Part shown: positions 25,356 to 33,536 of the stretch, one piece after another
How positions within the stretch are numbered: the stretch's first letter is position 1
Layout of the letters: each line of letters begins with the position of its first letter
Assembly: GCA_949294095.1 (NCBI GenBank)
Contig: CASFFZ010000007.1
Coordinates: 1 to 64,000 of the forward strand
Reading direction: 5' to 3'
Source of the DNA: an uncultured bacterium
Lineage (GTDB): Bacteria; Elusimicrobiota; Elusimicrobia; Elusimicrobiales; Elusimicrobiaceae
Length of the DNA: 64,000 nt
Made by a program: the position numbers and the translations under genes
Notes under the pieces: model-generated
Database searches by the model: none
Seen by the model: only the letters and a program-made list of their open reading frames with translations
Told to the model about the DNA's origin: nothing

Positions 25356-25850
25356 ATGCAAAATAAATTTGGTTTTACGCTTATAGAATTGCTTGTAGTC
25401 GTGCTGATTATCGGGATATTGGCGGCGGTGGCGTTGCCGAAATACGAGTTGGCGGTAGCCAAAAGCCGTTACACTCAGCTGATGATTAATACTCATACCA
25501 TCAAAGAGGCAAACCAGTTATATTATATGGCGAATGGGAAATATAGTATTGATTTAAATGACTTGGATTTAGAATTATCTAATTGCGAAATTGCGGCTGA
25601 CGGCAGATCCTGTCATTTAGCAATTGAGGGCGATTGTTTTATAAACGATGAAACTACTGATGGAAAAGGAAATTTGACGGCGGTGGCTTATTGTGGACGA
25701 AAAGGTCTTTTTTATGCCTTGCGCTATGATTCTGACGAGCGGTGGTGTTATGCACGGCCCGATAATGAATTAGCAAACAAAGTATGCCGGAGTTTGGGTG
25801 GAACTTTAACCAACGTAATAAATAACGTAAATCATTATCTACTGAAATAA
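25356..25850 (+). CDS. Type IV pilin-like / pseudopilin protein
   Basis: A 164-residue prepilin with a six-residue leader ending MQNKFG, then FTLIELLVVVLIIGILAAVALPKYE. The first 45 residues are nearly identical to the pilins at 421 and 61704, while the rest differs. The globular domain has Cys pairs (NCEIAADGRSC, GDCF, YCGRKG, RWCYAR, VCRSLGG). An AGGAG site precedes the ATG. It lies between asnS and a tRNA gene, with no pilus assembly genes nearby. Confidence 0.88.
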   Translation: MQNKFGFTLIELLVVVLIIGILAAVALPKYELAVAKSRYTQLMINTHTIKEANQLYYMANGKYSIDLNDLDLELSNCEIAADGRSCHLAIEGDCFINDETTDGKGNLTAVAYCGRKGLFYALRYDSDERWCYARPDNELANKVCRSLGGTLTNVINNVNHYLLK

Positions 25851-25886
25851 GCGACAAAAGAAAAATTTTCTTTTTGTTTTTGGATA

Positions 25887-25895
25887 TGGTATAAT
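25887..25895 (+). promoter_or_regulatory. tRNA-Ala promoter, extended -10
   Basis: TGGTATAAT lies 42 bases before the first base of the mature tRNA, so a 5' leader of about 35 bases would be removed by RNase P. Confidence 0.5.
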
Positions 25896-25937
25896 AAATA
25901 TGTCAGAAGGAAACCCCAGACGTAAAACCGATTTTTC

Positions 25938-26013
25938 GGGCGTGTAGCTCAGCTGGGAGAGCGCCTCGTTCGCAACGAGGAGGTCGTCGGTTCGATCCCG
26001 ATCACGTCCACCA
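25938..26013 (+). tRNA. tRNA-Ala (anticodon CGC)
   Basis: A 76-base cloverleaf with encoded CCA (26011-26013). The acceptor arms GGGCGTG (25938-25944) and CACGTCC (26003-26009) contain the G3:U70 pair that identifies alanine tRNAs. The anticodon stem CCTCG/CGAGG encloses TTCGCAA, giving anticodon CGC, which reads GCG. D-loop (AGCTGGGA) and T-arm (GTCGGTTCGATCCCGAT) look normal. Confidence 0.95.
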
Positions 26014-26020
26014 TTTAGCC

Positions 26021-26044
26021 AAAACCACGCTTAGGCGTGGTTTT
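26021..26044 (+). terminator. tRNA-Ala terminator
   Basis: A 10-bp stem AAAACCACGC / GCGTGGTTTT with loop TTAG begins 8 bases after the tRNA CCA. Confidence 0.85.
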
Positions 26045-26330
26045 CTTGTTTACGGATAAAAAACGAACGAGGCGCGTTTCGCTTCCGACGTGAGCAGAGG
26101 AAGCCGTCGGGCGGACTTGTATTTCGTTTTCCATTTACCCAAAACCACTAGCCAAAACCACGCTTAGGCGTTCCGTCATCAGGCGGCAGAAGGCTTTGTG
26201 CATCAAGCGGCCCGTACAGAAAAGGCCTATCTTTTGTTAGGTCTAATGACCCTCGCCGTATTTCAATTTTTTTGTTACATTTTTAATATACACCCCCAAA
26301 AAACGCAAGGCGGAGGAGTGCCCGAATTTT
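26045..26330. other. Spacer with duplicated tRNA-flank fragments
   Basis: An 18-base segment starting with the tRNA CCA (26011-26028) recurs at 26131-26148 with one mismatch, and a 23-base segment of the terminator region (26016-26038) recurs exactly at 26149-26171. Between them is an 8-bp inverted repeat AAAACGAA (26060-26067) / TTCGTTTT (26123-26130). No gene is supported; a 73-codon frame from 26198 runs into the metzincin gene in another frame. Confidence 0.6.
26149..26171. repeat. Partial copy of the tRNA-Ala terminator region
   Basis: This is a perfect 23-base direct repeat of 26016-26038, offset by 133 bases. The copy loses the second half of the hairpin, so it is not a working terminator. 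Confidence 0.75.
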
Positions 26331-27413
26331 ATGAAGAATGCGTTGTGGATTGTATTGTTTCTTTTAACTTCCTTTACGGGATGGGGGGGCGCTGTGGCTG
26401 CGCCGAATACGCCTTATGATGTACTCTACTGCGGAAAAGAAAAAATTTACCGCCTCAAACAGACAGAGGGGAAAGAGTTTCTGCTGTCTAATATCATTTT
26501 CCCTCAGCAAAAACGCCAAGTTAAAGTTTTAGCATACGTGAATTTTCCTTTCAGCCCCTCCCCTGCCGATTCTTCCGGCTATTTAGCCAAAAACCCGCAC
26601 TACTGGCGCGCGGTGGAAGAAGTGTATCCCTATCTGCAACAGGCTTGGAAAGATTGGCGTGCGGCGGCCAACGCTTGGCTGCCGGAAAAATTCCGCCTGC
26701 CGGAACTTTCATTTACGCTGTTGGACGGCTATCGCCTGGATGCGGCCCGTCAGCCCCGCTGGGGAGAAGATACCCTCAACCTTTCCTTAGAAATTACTTC
26801 CGGCAAGTATGGTCTTTTTATGCGTTCTGTGCCCGATCCGGTCAGAGGGGCGGGCATTGCGCTGTTTACCAAAGAAGGAAACGGGTTTGGAAGAATTTTG
26901 TTCTTTTTGGAACAGGAATGGATGGATTGGCTCAACGCAGAGCACCTTTCGCAAGAGGAACAGACCCGCCGGGCGGCGGAATATCAAAAGGCGGCCGGAG
27001 CCCAACTGGCCGGCGAGTTTTATGCTGCCGCCGTGCCCAACGGATATGATTGGGAGCGGGAACTTTCTTCCCAAGCCCGCCGCTACATCCGGCAGCTTGC
27101 CGCCCTTTCGCCTAAAGAGTGGAGCAAACAAGGCCCTTGGGCCCACTATAACCAACGGTTAATAACGCATGAAATGGGGCATCTCTTTGGTCTGGTGCAC
27201 ATACAAGATTCCGCTTCGGTTATGGATCCCGTCTTGGCAGGCGGCCGAGGCACCGCTCGGCCCAGTGCATCGGATGGGCTTCGTTTGGCCGCTTTGGTTT
27301 GTTGGTACCATAATCAACGGGCAGGCAAGAATGTCTGCGCACCGCTCTCGGCTAAAAAGCATGCCGCCTTCATTCAGCGCATCCTTCAAAATTCGCTGCA
27401 AAATTCTTTGTAA
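26331..27413 (+). CDS. Secreted metzincin metalloprotease
   Basis: A 360-residue protein with a signal peptide (WIVLFLLTSFTGWGGAVAA, cleaved about residue 24) and the zinc site H280-E-M-G-H284-L-F-G-L-V-H290, the HExxHxxGxxH signature, followed by a Met-turn candidate (SASVMDP, about 295-301). Together these define a metzincin, nearest to matrixin-like or archaemetzincin-like enzymes. The 250 residues before the site have no recognisable domain. It would be active in the periplasm or outside the cell. The ATG follows a GGAGG at slightly long spacing. It stands alone after the tRNA gene. Confidence 0.88.
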   Translation: MKNALWIVLFLLTSFTGWGGAVAAPNTPYDVLYCGKEKIYRLKQTEGKEFLLSNIIFPQQKRQVKVLAYVNFPFSPSPADSSGYLAKNPHYWRAVEEVYPYLQQAWKDWRAAANAWLPEKFRLPELSFTLLDGYRLDAARQPRWGEDTLNLSLEITSGKYGLFMRSVPDPVRGAGIALFTKEGNGFGRILFFLEQEWMDWLNAEHLSQEEQTRRAAEYQKAAGAQLAGEFYAAAVPNGYDWERELSSQARRYIRQLAALSPKEWSKQGPWAHYNQRLITHEMGHLFGLVHIQDSASVMDPVLAGGRGTARPSASDGLRLAALVCWYHNQRAGKNVCAPLSAKKHAAFIQRILQNSLQNSL

Positions 27414-27509
27414 ATTTCAAACGGCCTGCTTTCTTGTATCTGCGCGTTTTTTTGAGCGGGGCGTGCAAAACGTTTCTCCCGGTTTTTAACGGCAGGGACG
27501 CCAATAAAA

Positions 27510-27518
27510 TGCTAAAAT
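27510..27518 (+). promoter_or_regulatory. Extended -10 of hisS-aspS, leaderless arrangement
   Basis: TGCTAAAAT ends 7 bases before the hisS ATG and no ribosome site is present. Confidence 0.5.
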
Positions 27519-27525
27519 TAACTAT

Positions 27526-28755
27526 ATGGCTAAACTAGTACGCGGGTTCAGAGATATTTTTGAACCCCAATCCAAAAATTTTACCGAACTGGAAAATTGC
27601 GCCCGCGGCGTATTTTCCCTCTATGGGTTTGGCGAATTGCGCCTGCCCACCGTGGAGCTGAAAGAGCTGTTTGTCAAATCCACCGGCGAAACCACCGATA
27701 TCGTCCAAAAAGAGATGTACGCCTTTGAGGATGCGGGGCACCGCCAATTGGCCATCCGCCCCGAAGGCACGCCCGGCGTGGTGCGGGCGTATTTGGAAAA
27801 TAACTTTACGCAAAACGCGCCGGTTCAAAAATTTTATTACATTGGCAACATGTTCCGCGCCGAACGCCCGCAGGCGGGCCGCTACCGCGAGTTTGAACAA
27901 ATCGGGGCGGAGTATATCGGCAACTCGGCTCCGGCGGCGGATGCCGAAGTGATTTTGATGTTAAAAGACATCGTGGCTAAATTCGGCGCCAAAAATTACA
28001 AAGTTAAAATTAACAGCTTGGGCTGCGATAAATGCCGCCCGCTCTACCGCCAGGCCTTAATTGATTTTCTGTCGGCCGAAAAAGATACCCTTTGCGAAAA
28101 CTGCCAAACCCGCTTGGAAAAAAACCCCTTGCGCGTGCTGGACTGCAAGATAGACGGCGCCCGTTTTGCGGGCCGCGTGCCTACGCTGCAACTTTGCCCC
28201 GAATGCCAAGCGCATTTTGACGAAGTGCAGGCGCTGCTGAAAGGGAAAATTGATTTTGAAGTAGACCCTATGCTCGTGCGCGGGTTGGATTATTATTCCC
28301 GCACGGTATTTGAATTTCAGGCGGGGGATACCTCGCAAAACGCCATTGCGGCGGGGGGGCGTTACGATACCTTGGTTAAAAATATGGGCGGCCCCGCCAC
28401 GCCGGCCATCGGCTGGGCGATGGGCGCCGAGCGCGTGATTATGGCCCGGGGCGAAACCGTGCCTGCCAAACAAAAAAGCGTGTATGTGGTTTCGTTGGAC
28501 AAGTCCTGCAACGAAACGGCCTTTAACCTGATGCAAACGCTCCGCCAAGCGGGCATCCGCACGGAAGGGGGATTGTTTGACAAAAACATCAAAGGCCAAA
28601 TGAAACAATCCGACCGCTGCGGCGCGTCGTACGCGCTTATTTTGGGCGAAGACGAACTGGCCAAACAGACGGTTACGCTTAAAGACTTGGCAACCGGCGA
28701 ACAAAAACAAATTTCATTTGAAGCTTTAACTGATGAGGTAAAAAAACTGGTATGA
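27526..28755 (+). CDS. hisS: Histidyl-tRNA synthetase
   Basis: HisRS charges tRNA-His. The 409 residues show GFRDIF (7-12), motif 2 (RPEGTPGVVRAYLE, FRAERPQAGRYREFEQIGAE), the His-specific LVRGLDYYSRTVFEF (about 248-262), GGRYD and a C-terminal anticodon domain. The stop overlaps the aspS ATG (ATGA). Confidence 0.97.
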   Translation: MAKLVRGFRDIFEPQSKNFTELENCARGVFSLYGFGELRLPTVELKELFVKSTGETTDIVQKEMYAFEDAGHRQLAIRPEGTPGVVRAYLENNFTQNAPVQKFYYIGNMFRAERPQAGRYREFEQIGAEYIGNSAPAADAEVILMLKDIVAKFGAKNYKVKINSLGCDKCRPLYRQALIDFLSAEKDTLCENCQTRLEKNPLRVLDCKIDGARFAGRVPTLQLCPECQAHFDEVQALLKGKIDFEVDPMLVRGLDYYSRTVFEFQAGDTSQNAIAAGGRYDTLVKNMGGPATPAIGWAMGAERVIMARGETVPAKQKSVYVVSLDKSCNETAFNLMQTLRQAGIRTEGGLFDKNIKGQMKQSDRCGASYALILGEDELAKQTVTLKDLATGEQKQISFEALTDEVKKLV

Positions 28756-30500
28756 AACGAACAAATTATTGCGGGGATATTACCGCTTCCCTGCTGGGCA
28801 CCAAACAAACCCTGTGCGGCTGGGTAAACAGTTACCGCAACCACGGGGGCGTGCTGTTTATCGACGTGCGGGACAGAAGCGGCATCTGCCAAGTGGTGGT
28901 AGAGCCGTCCAAGCCGTTTTTTGCCGAAGCGTCCGCCGTACGCAATGAATACGTGGTGGAAGTAACGGGCACCGTAAACCGCCGCATTGAAGGCGCCGTA
29001 AACAAAACGATGAAAACCGGCGAAATAGAAGTGGTGGCGGAAGCATTTAAAGTGTTAAACACCTCTGTTCCGCTTCCGTTTGACGTGGATAAATCCCGCA
29101 CGGCAGCCGAAGAAATTCGTTTAAAATACCGCTACCTGGACTTGCGCAACCCGCACATGTATGCCAATTTACTCTTGCGTCACCGCATTATGCAGGCCGC
29201 CCGCCGCTATTTGGACGGACAAGGATTTCTGGAAGTGGAAACCCCTATTTTGACGCGTTCCACCCCGGAAGGCGCGCGCGACTATTTGGTTCCATCCCGC
29301 GTGCACCACGGCGAATTTTACGCTCTGCCGCAAAGCCCGCAAATGTTCAAGCAAACGCTGATGGCCAGCGGCATTGACCGCTACTTCCAGCTGGCGCGCT
29401 GCTTCCGCGACGAAGATCTCCGCGCCGACCGCCAGCCCGAACATACGCAGATTGATATGGAAATGTCGTTCGTAACGATTGACGATATCCACGAGGTGGT
29501 GGAAGGGCTGATGAAAGAAATTTTTAAAACGGCCGGCCAAGACATTTCCGTTCCGTTCCCCAAGCTTTCTTACCACGACGCTATGGAAAAATACGGCTCG
29601 GACAAGCCGGATTTACGCTACAGCCTGGAAATGAAAAACGTCAACGATGTTTTCAAAAACACCGGGTTTAAAGTGTTTAAAGAAGTCTTGTCCGCCGGCG
29701 GAGCCATCCGTGCGCTGCGCGGCGAAAAAGGCGCCGCCTATTCGCGCGGACACTTGGATAAACTGACGGAACTGGCCAAAAAGAACGGCGCGAAAGGACT
29801 GGTGTGGCTGAAAGTAAAAGACGGCGCGCTGGAAGGCCCTTCGGCCAAGTTCTTTACGCCGCAGGAAATGAGCGCTTTAAAAGAAGCCGTGGGCGCGCAG
29901 GACGGCGATATTATTTTGGTAGGAAGCGACGCCAGCCTGCACACCTGCCAAAGCTTTATGGGCGCGCTGCGCAAAGAATTGGTCAAAGAATTGCCCCGCC
30001 AAAGCGAATGGGCTTTTGCGTGGATTACCAACTTCCCGCTGTTGGAATATATCCCGGAAGAAGACCGCTGGGACGCCGCCCACAACCCCTTTACGGCCCC
30101 GGTGGAAGAAGACCTGCCCAACTTGGAAAAAGATCCCGCCTCCGTCCGCTCCTATCAGTTCGACTTGGTGTTAAACGGCAACGAGCTGGCCTCCGGCTCG
30201 GTGCGCAACTGCCGCCGCGACGTGCAGGAACGGATTTTGGCGCTGATGAAACACTCCAAAGAAGAATCCGCCCGCCGTTTTGGCATGCTGCTAAACGCGC
30301 TGGAAGCGGGGGCGCCGCCTCACGGAGGGATCGGCCTGGGGTTAGACCGTATTACTGCCCTGCTGGCCGGCGAAGATTCCATCCGCGAGGTCATTGCCTT
30401 CCCCAAAACGACGCAGGCCGTCTGCCCGCTGACGGATTCGCCCAATGTAGTAGATGACATCCAGCTTAAAGAGCTGGGCATTGAAATCAGCAAAGAATAA
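28752..30500 (+). CDS. aspS: Aspartyl-tRNA synthetase
   Basis: The 582-residue bacterial-type AspRS has an N-terminal OB fold (CGWVNSYRNHGGVLFIDVRDRSG), motif 2 (FRDEDLRADRQPEHTQID), an inserted GAD domain (about 275-405) and motif 3 (GIGLGLDRITALL). The host also encodes AsnRS here, so a strictly discriminating AspRS would suffice; which type it is cannot be decided by eye. hisS-aspS is a widely conserved pair. Confidence 0.97.
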   Translation: MKRTNYCGDITASLLGTKQTLCGWVNSYRNHGGVLFIDVRDRSGICQVVVEPSKPFFAEASAVRNEYVVEVTGTVNRRIEGAVNKTMKTGEIEVVAEAFKVLNTSVPLPFDVDKSRTAAEEIRLKYRYLDLRNPHMYANLLLRHRIMQAARRYLDGQGFLEVETPILTRSTPEGARDYLVPSRVHHGEFYALPQSPQMFKQTLMASGIDRYFQLARCFRDEDLRADRQPEHTQIDMEMSFVTIDDIHEVVEGLMKEIFKTAGQDISVPFPKLSYHDAMEKYGSDKPDLRYSLEMKNVNDVFKNTGFKVFKEVLSAGGAIRALRGEKGAAYSRGHLDKLTELAKKNGAKGLVWLKVKDGALEGPSAKFFTPQEMSALKEAVGAQDGDIILVGSDASLHTCQSFMGALRKELVKELPRQSEWAFAWITNFPLLEYIPEEDRWDAAHNPFTAPVEEDLPNLEKDPASVRSYQFDLVLNGNELASGSVRNCRRDVQERILALMKHSKEESARRFGMLLNALEAGAPPHGGIGLGLDRITALLAGEDSIREVIAFPKTTQAVCPLTDSPNVVDDIQLKELGIEISKE

Positions 30501-30506
30501 AGTTTT

Positions 30507-30530
30507 AAAACCCCGCTTCGGCGGGGTTTT
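30507..30530 (+). terminator. hisS-aspS terminator
   Basis: AAAACCCCGC-TTCG-GCGGGGTTTT, a UUCG-capped 10-bp hairpin just past the aspS stop. Confidence 0.9.
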
Positions 30531-30581
30531 TGCACGGCTTCAGGCCTGTCGCCTACAGTACGCGCGCGTTCGGAAAAGGGC

Positions 30582-30610
30582 CTGACAAAAGGGCCTTTTT
30601 GAAGTATAAT
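30582..30610 (+). promoter_or_regulatory. Strong sigma-70 promoter, leaderless arrangement
   Basis: CTGACA (30582-30587), 17 bases, TATAAT (30605-30610), then 6 bases to ATG 30617. This is the clearest case in the window of a consensus promoter whose predicted start site coincides with the start codon. Confidence 0.7.
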
Positions 30611-30616
30611 GAAAAT

Positions 30617-31678
30617 ATGAAAACATCTCGCTTCTTAATCGCCTTACTGGTTTGTTTCGGATTTTTTGCCTGCACTCCGCCGGAAGAGGAAGTGCACCCC
30701 AAACGCCGCTCTGCCCGGGCCGATAATTTGCAGCGCTATATGAACAAAGCCCAGCACCACCGCGCCCTGGCACAGGCACGCGCTAAGGCCATTGTAAAAG
30801 GCCCGTTGGTGGAGGGGAACGCCTTAAAAGAATTTTTGCCGAAAATGCCGGACTTGCGGATTTCTTCTCAAATTTTTGCCCAAAAAAATGCCCTGCAAAA
30901 TGAAGTACGCCAAGCCCATGCCCGCCGGGCGGCGCAAAAAGCGGGGGAATTGTTGGCCCAGTTTCGCGAAGAGGCCATGGCCGCGGCCCTCGCGGCGCAA
31001 ACCCCGCAGGAGCTGGCCACGAAGTTGGATGAAACAACTGCTTTGTATGCACAAAAGATAGCGGCGTTTTCCAAAAACCAGCAGGCCGCTTCATGGGCCT
31101 TGCCGGATGAGGAACAGAGCCTCCTTTCCCGCCAAACCCTGCAGGACGCCGTTGACGGATTAACGGAAGGAATTGAGCGGGATTACGGCAGCGCCTGCGC
31201 GCAAAAAGCGCAGCCGGTGCTGCATAAAGCGGCGGATGATTATTGGCTGGCGCTTTCGTCCGTTTCCGACCCGCAGGAAATGGAGCAGGAACTAACGCGA
31301 GTGGGCAACGAAGCCGATGACGCGTTCCGCAGCATTGTGGCCGAATATGGAGACCCGGTCATTACGGTGTCGGACGAAGAGGCCGCCTCGCTGCGTGCGC
31401 GGCTGATTGCGGCGCATCAGGAAATTGAAAACCAATTTGATAAATTGTACGGCAAAGAAGCGGTGCTGAAAACGCGCGATATTTTTGAGCGTTACAGAGA
31501 CGAGGCGGATCAAATCGTCCGCCGGGCGGCGCGGTTGAGCCAAATGCAGAATGATTTAAATAAAGCCGGCGAAAAATACCGAAAAGAAATGACGGAACTG
31601 CAAGTGCATTTGAATGAAAACTTGGAACGCCGCGCGGCGGAAGTGAGGGGAATCCCGGTTTCGGCGGTAAGGAAGTAA
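30617..31678 (+). CDS. Unknown helical lipoprotein with YGxEA-type repeats
   Basis: I do not recognise this 353-residue protein. It starts MKTSRFLIALLVCFGFFACTPP, a lipoprotein-like signal with the Cys at residue 19. The rest is Ala/Glu/Gln/Arg-rich and predicted largely helical. Segments beginning with Tyr-Gly recur: DYGSACAQKAQPVLHKAADDY (from 189), EYGDP (243) and LYGKEAVLKTRDIFERYRDEA (from 277). The same unit occurs in the next gene. ATG 30617 fits the signal peptide and lies 6 bases after a -10 box. The next gene begins 4 bases after its stop. The pair probably works together in the envelope. Confidence 0.8.
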   Translation: MKTSRFLIALLVCFGFFACTPPEEEVHPKRRSARADNLQRYMNKAQHHRALAQARAKAIVKGPLVEGNALKEFLPKMPDLRISSQIFAQKNALQNEVRQAHARRAAQKAGELLAQFREEAMAAALAAQTPQELATKLDETTALYAQKIAAFSKNQQAASWALPDEEQSLLSRQTLQDAVDGLTEGIERDYGSACAQKAQPVLHKAADDYWLALSSVSDPQEMEQELTRVGNEADDAFRSIVAEYGDPVITVSDEEAASLRARLIAAHQEIENQFDKLYGKEAVLKTRDIFERYRDEADQIVRRAARLSQMQNDLNKAGEKYRKEMTELQVHLNENLERRAAEVRGIPVSAVRK

Positions 31679-31681
31679 AGA

Positions 31682-33472
31682 ATGAACAATAACAACAGGC
31701 TGTTTCAACTCGGAATTTTGATTATTGCCCTGCTGGCCATTGGGATGGCATGGCTGCGTATTGCGCAGTATCATCAGGAATCCTCTCCTTCCTCGCCCGT
31801 CAATCAAAGCAGGCAGGAACAACGCCGTTTTATTGCCGCATTAAAAGATGAAGAAATGTTAGGGATGGATCCCCAACAATCCCTTAGCAAGCAAGAAAAA
31901 CGCGCCCTGGCGGTGCAGCGGTATGTGCACCGGCCCGATTTATCTGTCAGACGGCCGCGTAGCGTGCAAGCGGGATCTTTCTCCGCCCGCCCCAATGCCC
32001 GGCCTTTTACTGCCAGAGGAAGCTCTTTTTCGGCGGCGGCATCCTCCGGCGGGAATTCCTACCGCCCCAGGGGCCTTTCCTCCGTTGATTACGGCAAATA
32101 CGGTTCCTCTTCCGGCGCATATGCCGGCTCCGAAGCGACGCCCACCGGGCAGCAGGCGGGGGTTTATCGCCCGTCCGTGCAGGAGCAAATGCAGGCCGAG
32201 CGGGAACGCTCTTTTGCGCCGTTTATGGCCAGCGTTCCCAAAGAACAGCAAAAACGGCTGGAAATGCAGTTAAAAGGGCTTTCCAGCGGGATTAACCGTG
32301 CCGTGGCCAAGGCGCTGCTTCCTAAAAACAAAAAAAATGCCAACATTGAAAAATATCTCCAGCGCAATGCCGCGCCGGAGGCGGCCTATGCCGGGCCGTT
32401 TGCTCCGGTGCTGGAGCAAGTGGCCGCCCAAAAAGCAGGGGTAGTGCACAGTATGGGGCAGGCGTTCGGGCAAGAGGCGGCGCAGGAAGCGTCTAACATA
32501 ATGGATTCGTTCCAAAGCGAAATGGCTTCCGCCGTAAACGCGCCGGGGCAAACCTCTGAGCAAATTGCCGAAAAAGTACAGCAAGTGGCCCAAAAGTACG
32601 AGCAGAAACTGCAGAAAATGTCGGAAGATAACGGATTTAAAAAATTTGAACAGGAACGCATTGAAAAAGACAATTTATTAAAGCAGGAAATCGCCAAGCA
32701 ATACGGAGAAGATTTGGCCGCACAGGCGGGAACCAAGATTGACGAATTCCGCGAGAAGGATATGCTGCTAGCCCGCCAAGGCTTGCCGCCGGAACAGTAT
32801 TACGAGCAGCAGCTGACCAACCAAAGCGACCGCCGAAAAGCGTTGGAGGATTTAATTGCCAAAAGCGGCAAATCCACCAAAGGCTTAATAGAGGCGGAAG
32901 ATGAAGTGGAAAAACAGGAAGTAGCCCAGCGCCTGAAAGATGAAGAAGAAGGAAAAACGCTGGCGCGCAGCTACAAAGCGGGCGAAAAGGAGTTGGCTGC
33001 GATTGACAAGTCCCTCAGCCAAGAACGCCAGGAAAAACTGCAAACGGCCGGGAAGGTGTACGGCGAAGACGGCGCCCGCCGCATTGACGCAATATACCAA
33101 AAATACTACGACGAATATATGAAAATTTGGCAGGATCCCGATTCTTCCAAAACAGACAAGCAACAAGCTTCCATGCAGCTGCGCCAAGATGTCAACAAAC
33201 AGTTGGAAGAAATTCAAAACGATCCGCAAATGCAGGAAGCCCGTTTGAACCGCCAAGTGGATACTTCGCTGGCGCAAATTATGCAAGATCCGGGCGTTCG
33301 GCGTGCTTCCGCCGAACAAAAAGCCGCCCTGCAGGAAAAAGCGCGCCCGGTGCTGCGGGAAATGTATGAAAAGGTAAATGAGGTAATGGCCTCGGATTTG
33401 CCGGATGCCGAAAAACAAAAACAAATCCAGCAAATTCAAGCTTCGGCACAGCAAAAATTGGCCGGGCAATAA
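31682..33472 (+). CDS. Unknown membrane-anchored long-helix protein with YGxEA repeats
   Basis: I do not recognise this 596-residue protein. It has one N-terminal membrane segment (about 8-26), a Ser/Gly/Ala/Tyr-rich low-complexity stretch (about 95-160) and then over 400 residues of Glu/Gln/Lys/Ala-rich sequence with strong coiled-coil character. Within it the repeat core recurs: AFGQEAAQEASNIMDSF (from 261), QYGEDLAAQAGTKIDEF (from 340) and VYGEDGARRIDAIYQKY (from 459). The lipoprotein encoded just upstream carries the same unit. An envelope-spanning or periplasmic structural role is a guess. Confidence 0.8.
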   Translation: MNNNNRLFQLGILIIALLAIGMAWLRIAQYHQESSPSSPVNQSRQEQRRFIAALKDEEMLGMDPQQSLSKQEKRALAVQRYVHRPDLSVRRPRSVQAGSFSARPNARPFTARGSSFSAAASSGGNSYRPRGLSSVDYGKYGSSSGAYAGSEATPTGQQAGVYRPSVQEQMQAERERSFAPFMASVPKEQQKRLEMQLKGLSSGINRAVAKALLPKNKKNANIEKYLQRNAAPEAAYAGPFAPVLEQVAAQKAGVVHSMGQAFGQEAAQEASNIMDSFQSEMASAVNAPGQTSEQIAEKVQQVAQKYEQKLQKMSEDNGFKKFEQERIEKDNLLKQEIAKQYGEDLAAQAGTKIDEFREKDMLLARQGLPPEQYYEQQLTNQSDRRKALEDLIAKSGKSTKGLIEAEDEVEKQEVAQRLKDEEEGKTLARSYKAGEKELAAIDKSLSQERQEKLQTAGKVYGEDGARRIDAIYQKYYDEYMKIWQDPDSSKTDKQQASMQLRQDVNKQLEEIQNDPQMQEARLNRQVDTSLAQIMQDPGVRRASAEQKAALQEKARPVLREMYEKVNEVMASDLPDAEKQKQIQQIQASAQQKLAGQ

Positions 33473-33486
33473 GTCTTTTGACTGTC

Positions 33487-33520
33487 AAAACGCCCCGATG
33501 ATATATCGGGGCGTTTTTTT
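33487..33520. terminator. Bidirectional terminator
   Basis: AAAACGCCCCGAT / ATCGGGGCGTTTT, 13-bp stem with 5-base loop, between convergent genes ending at 33472 and 33537. Confidence 0.9.
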
Positions 33521-33536
33521 ACGGGCGGAATAAAAA

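Noticed and set aside
25900-25947. Mini-frame (ATG TCA GAA ...) ending in a TAG inside the tRNA-Ala D-arm region
   Set aside because: It lies in the tRNA leader directly after the -10 box; no ribosome site, and overlap with a tRNA makes a peptide unlikely.
26198-26419. 73-codon frame overlapping the metzincin start
   Set aside because: It starts at GTG without a ribosome site and overlaps a signal peptide-bearing gene in another frame.
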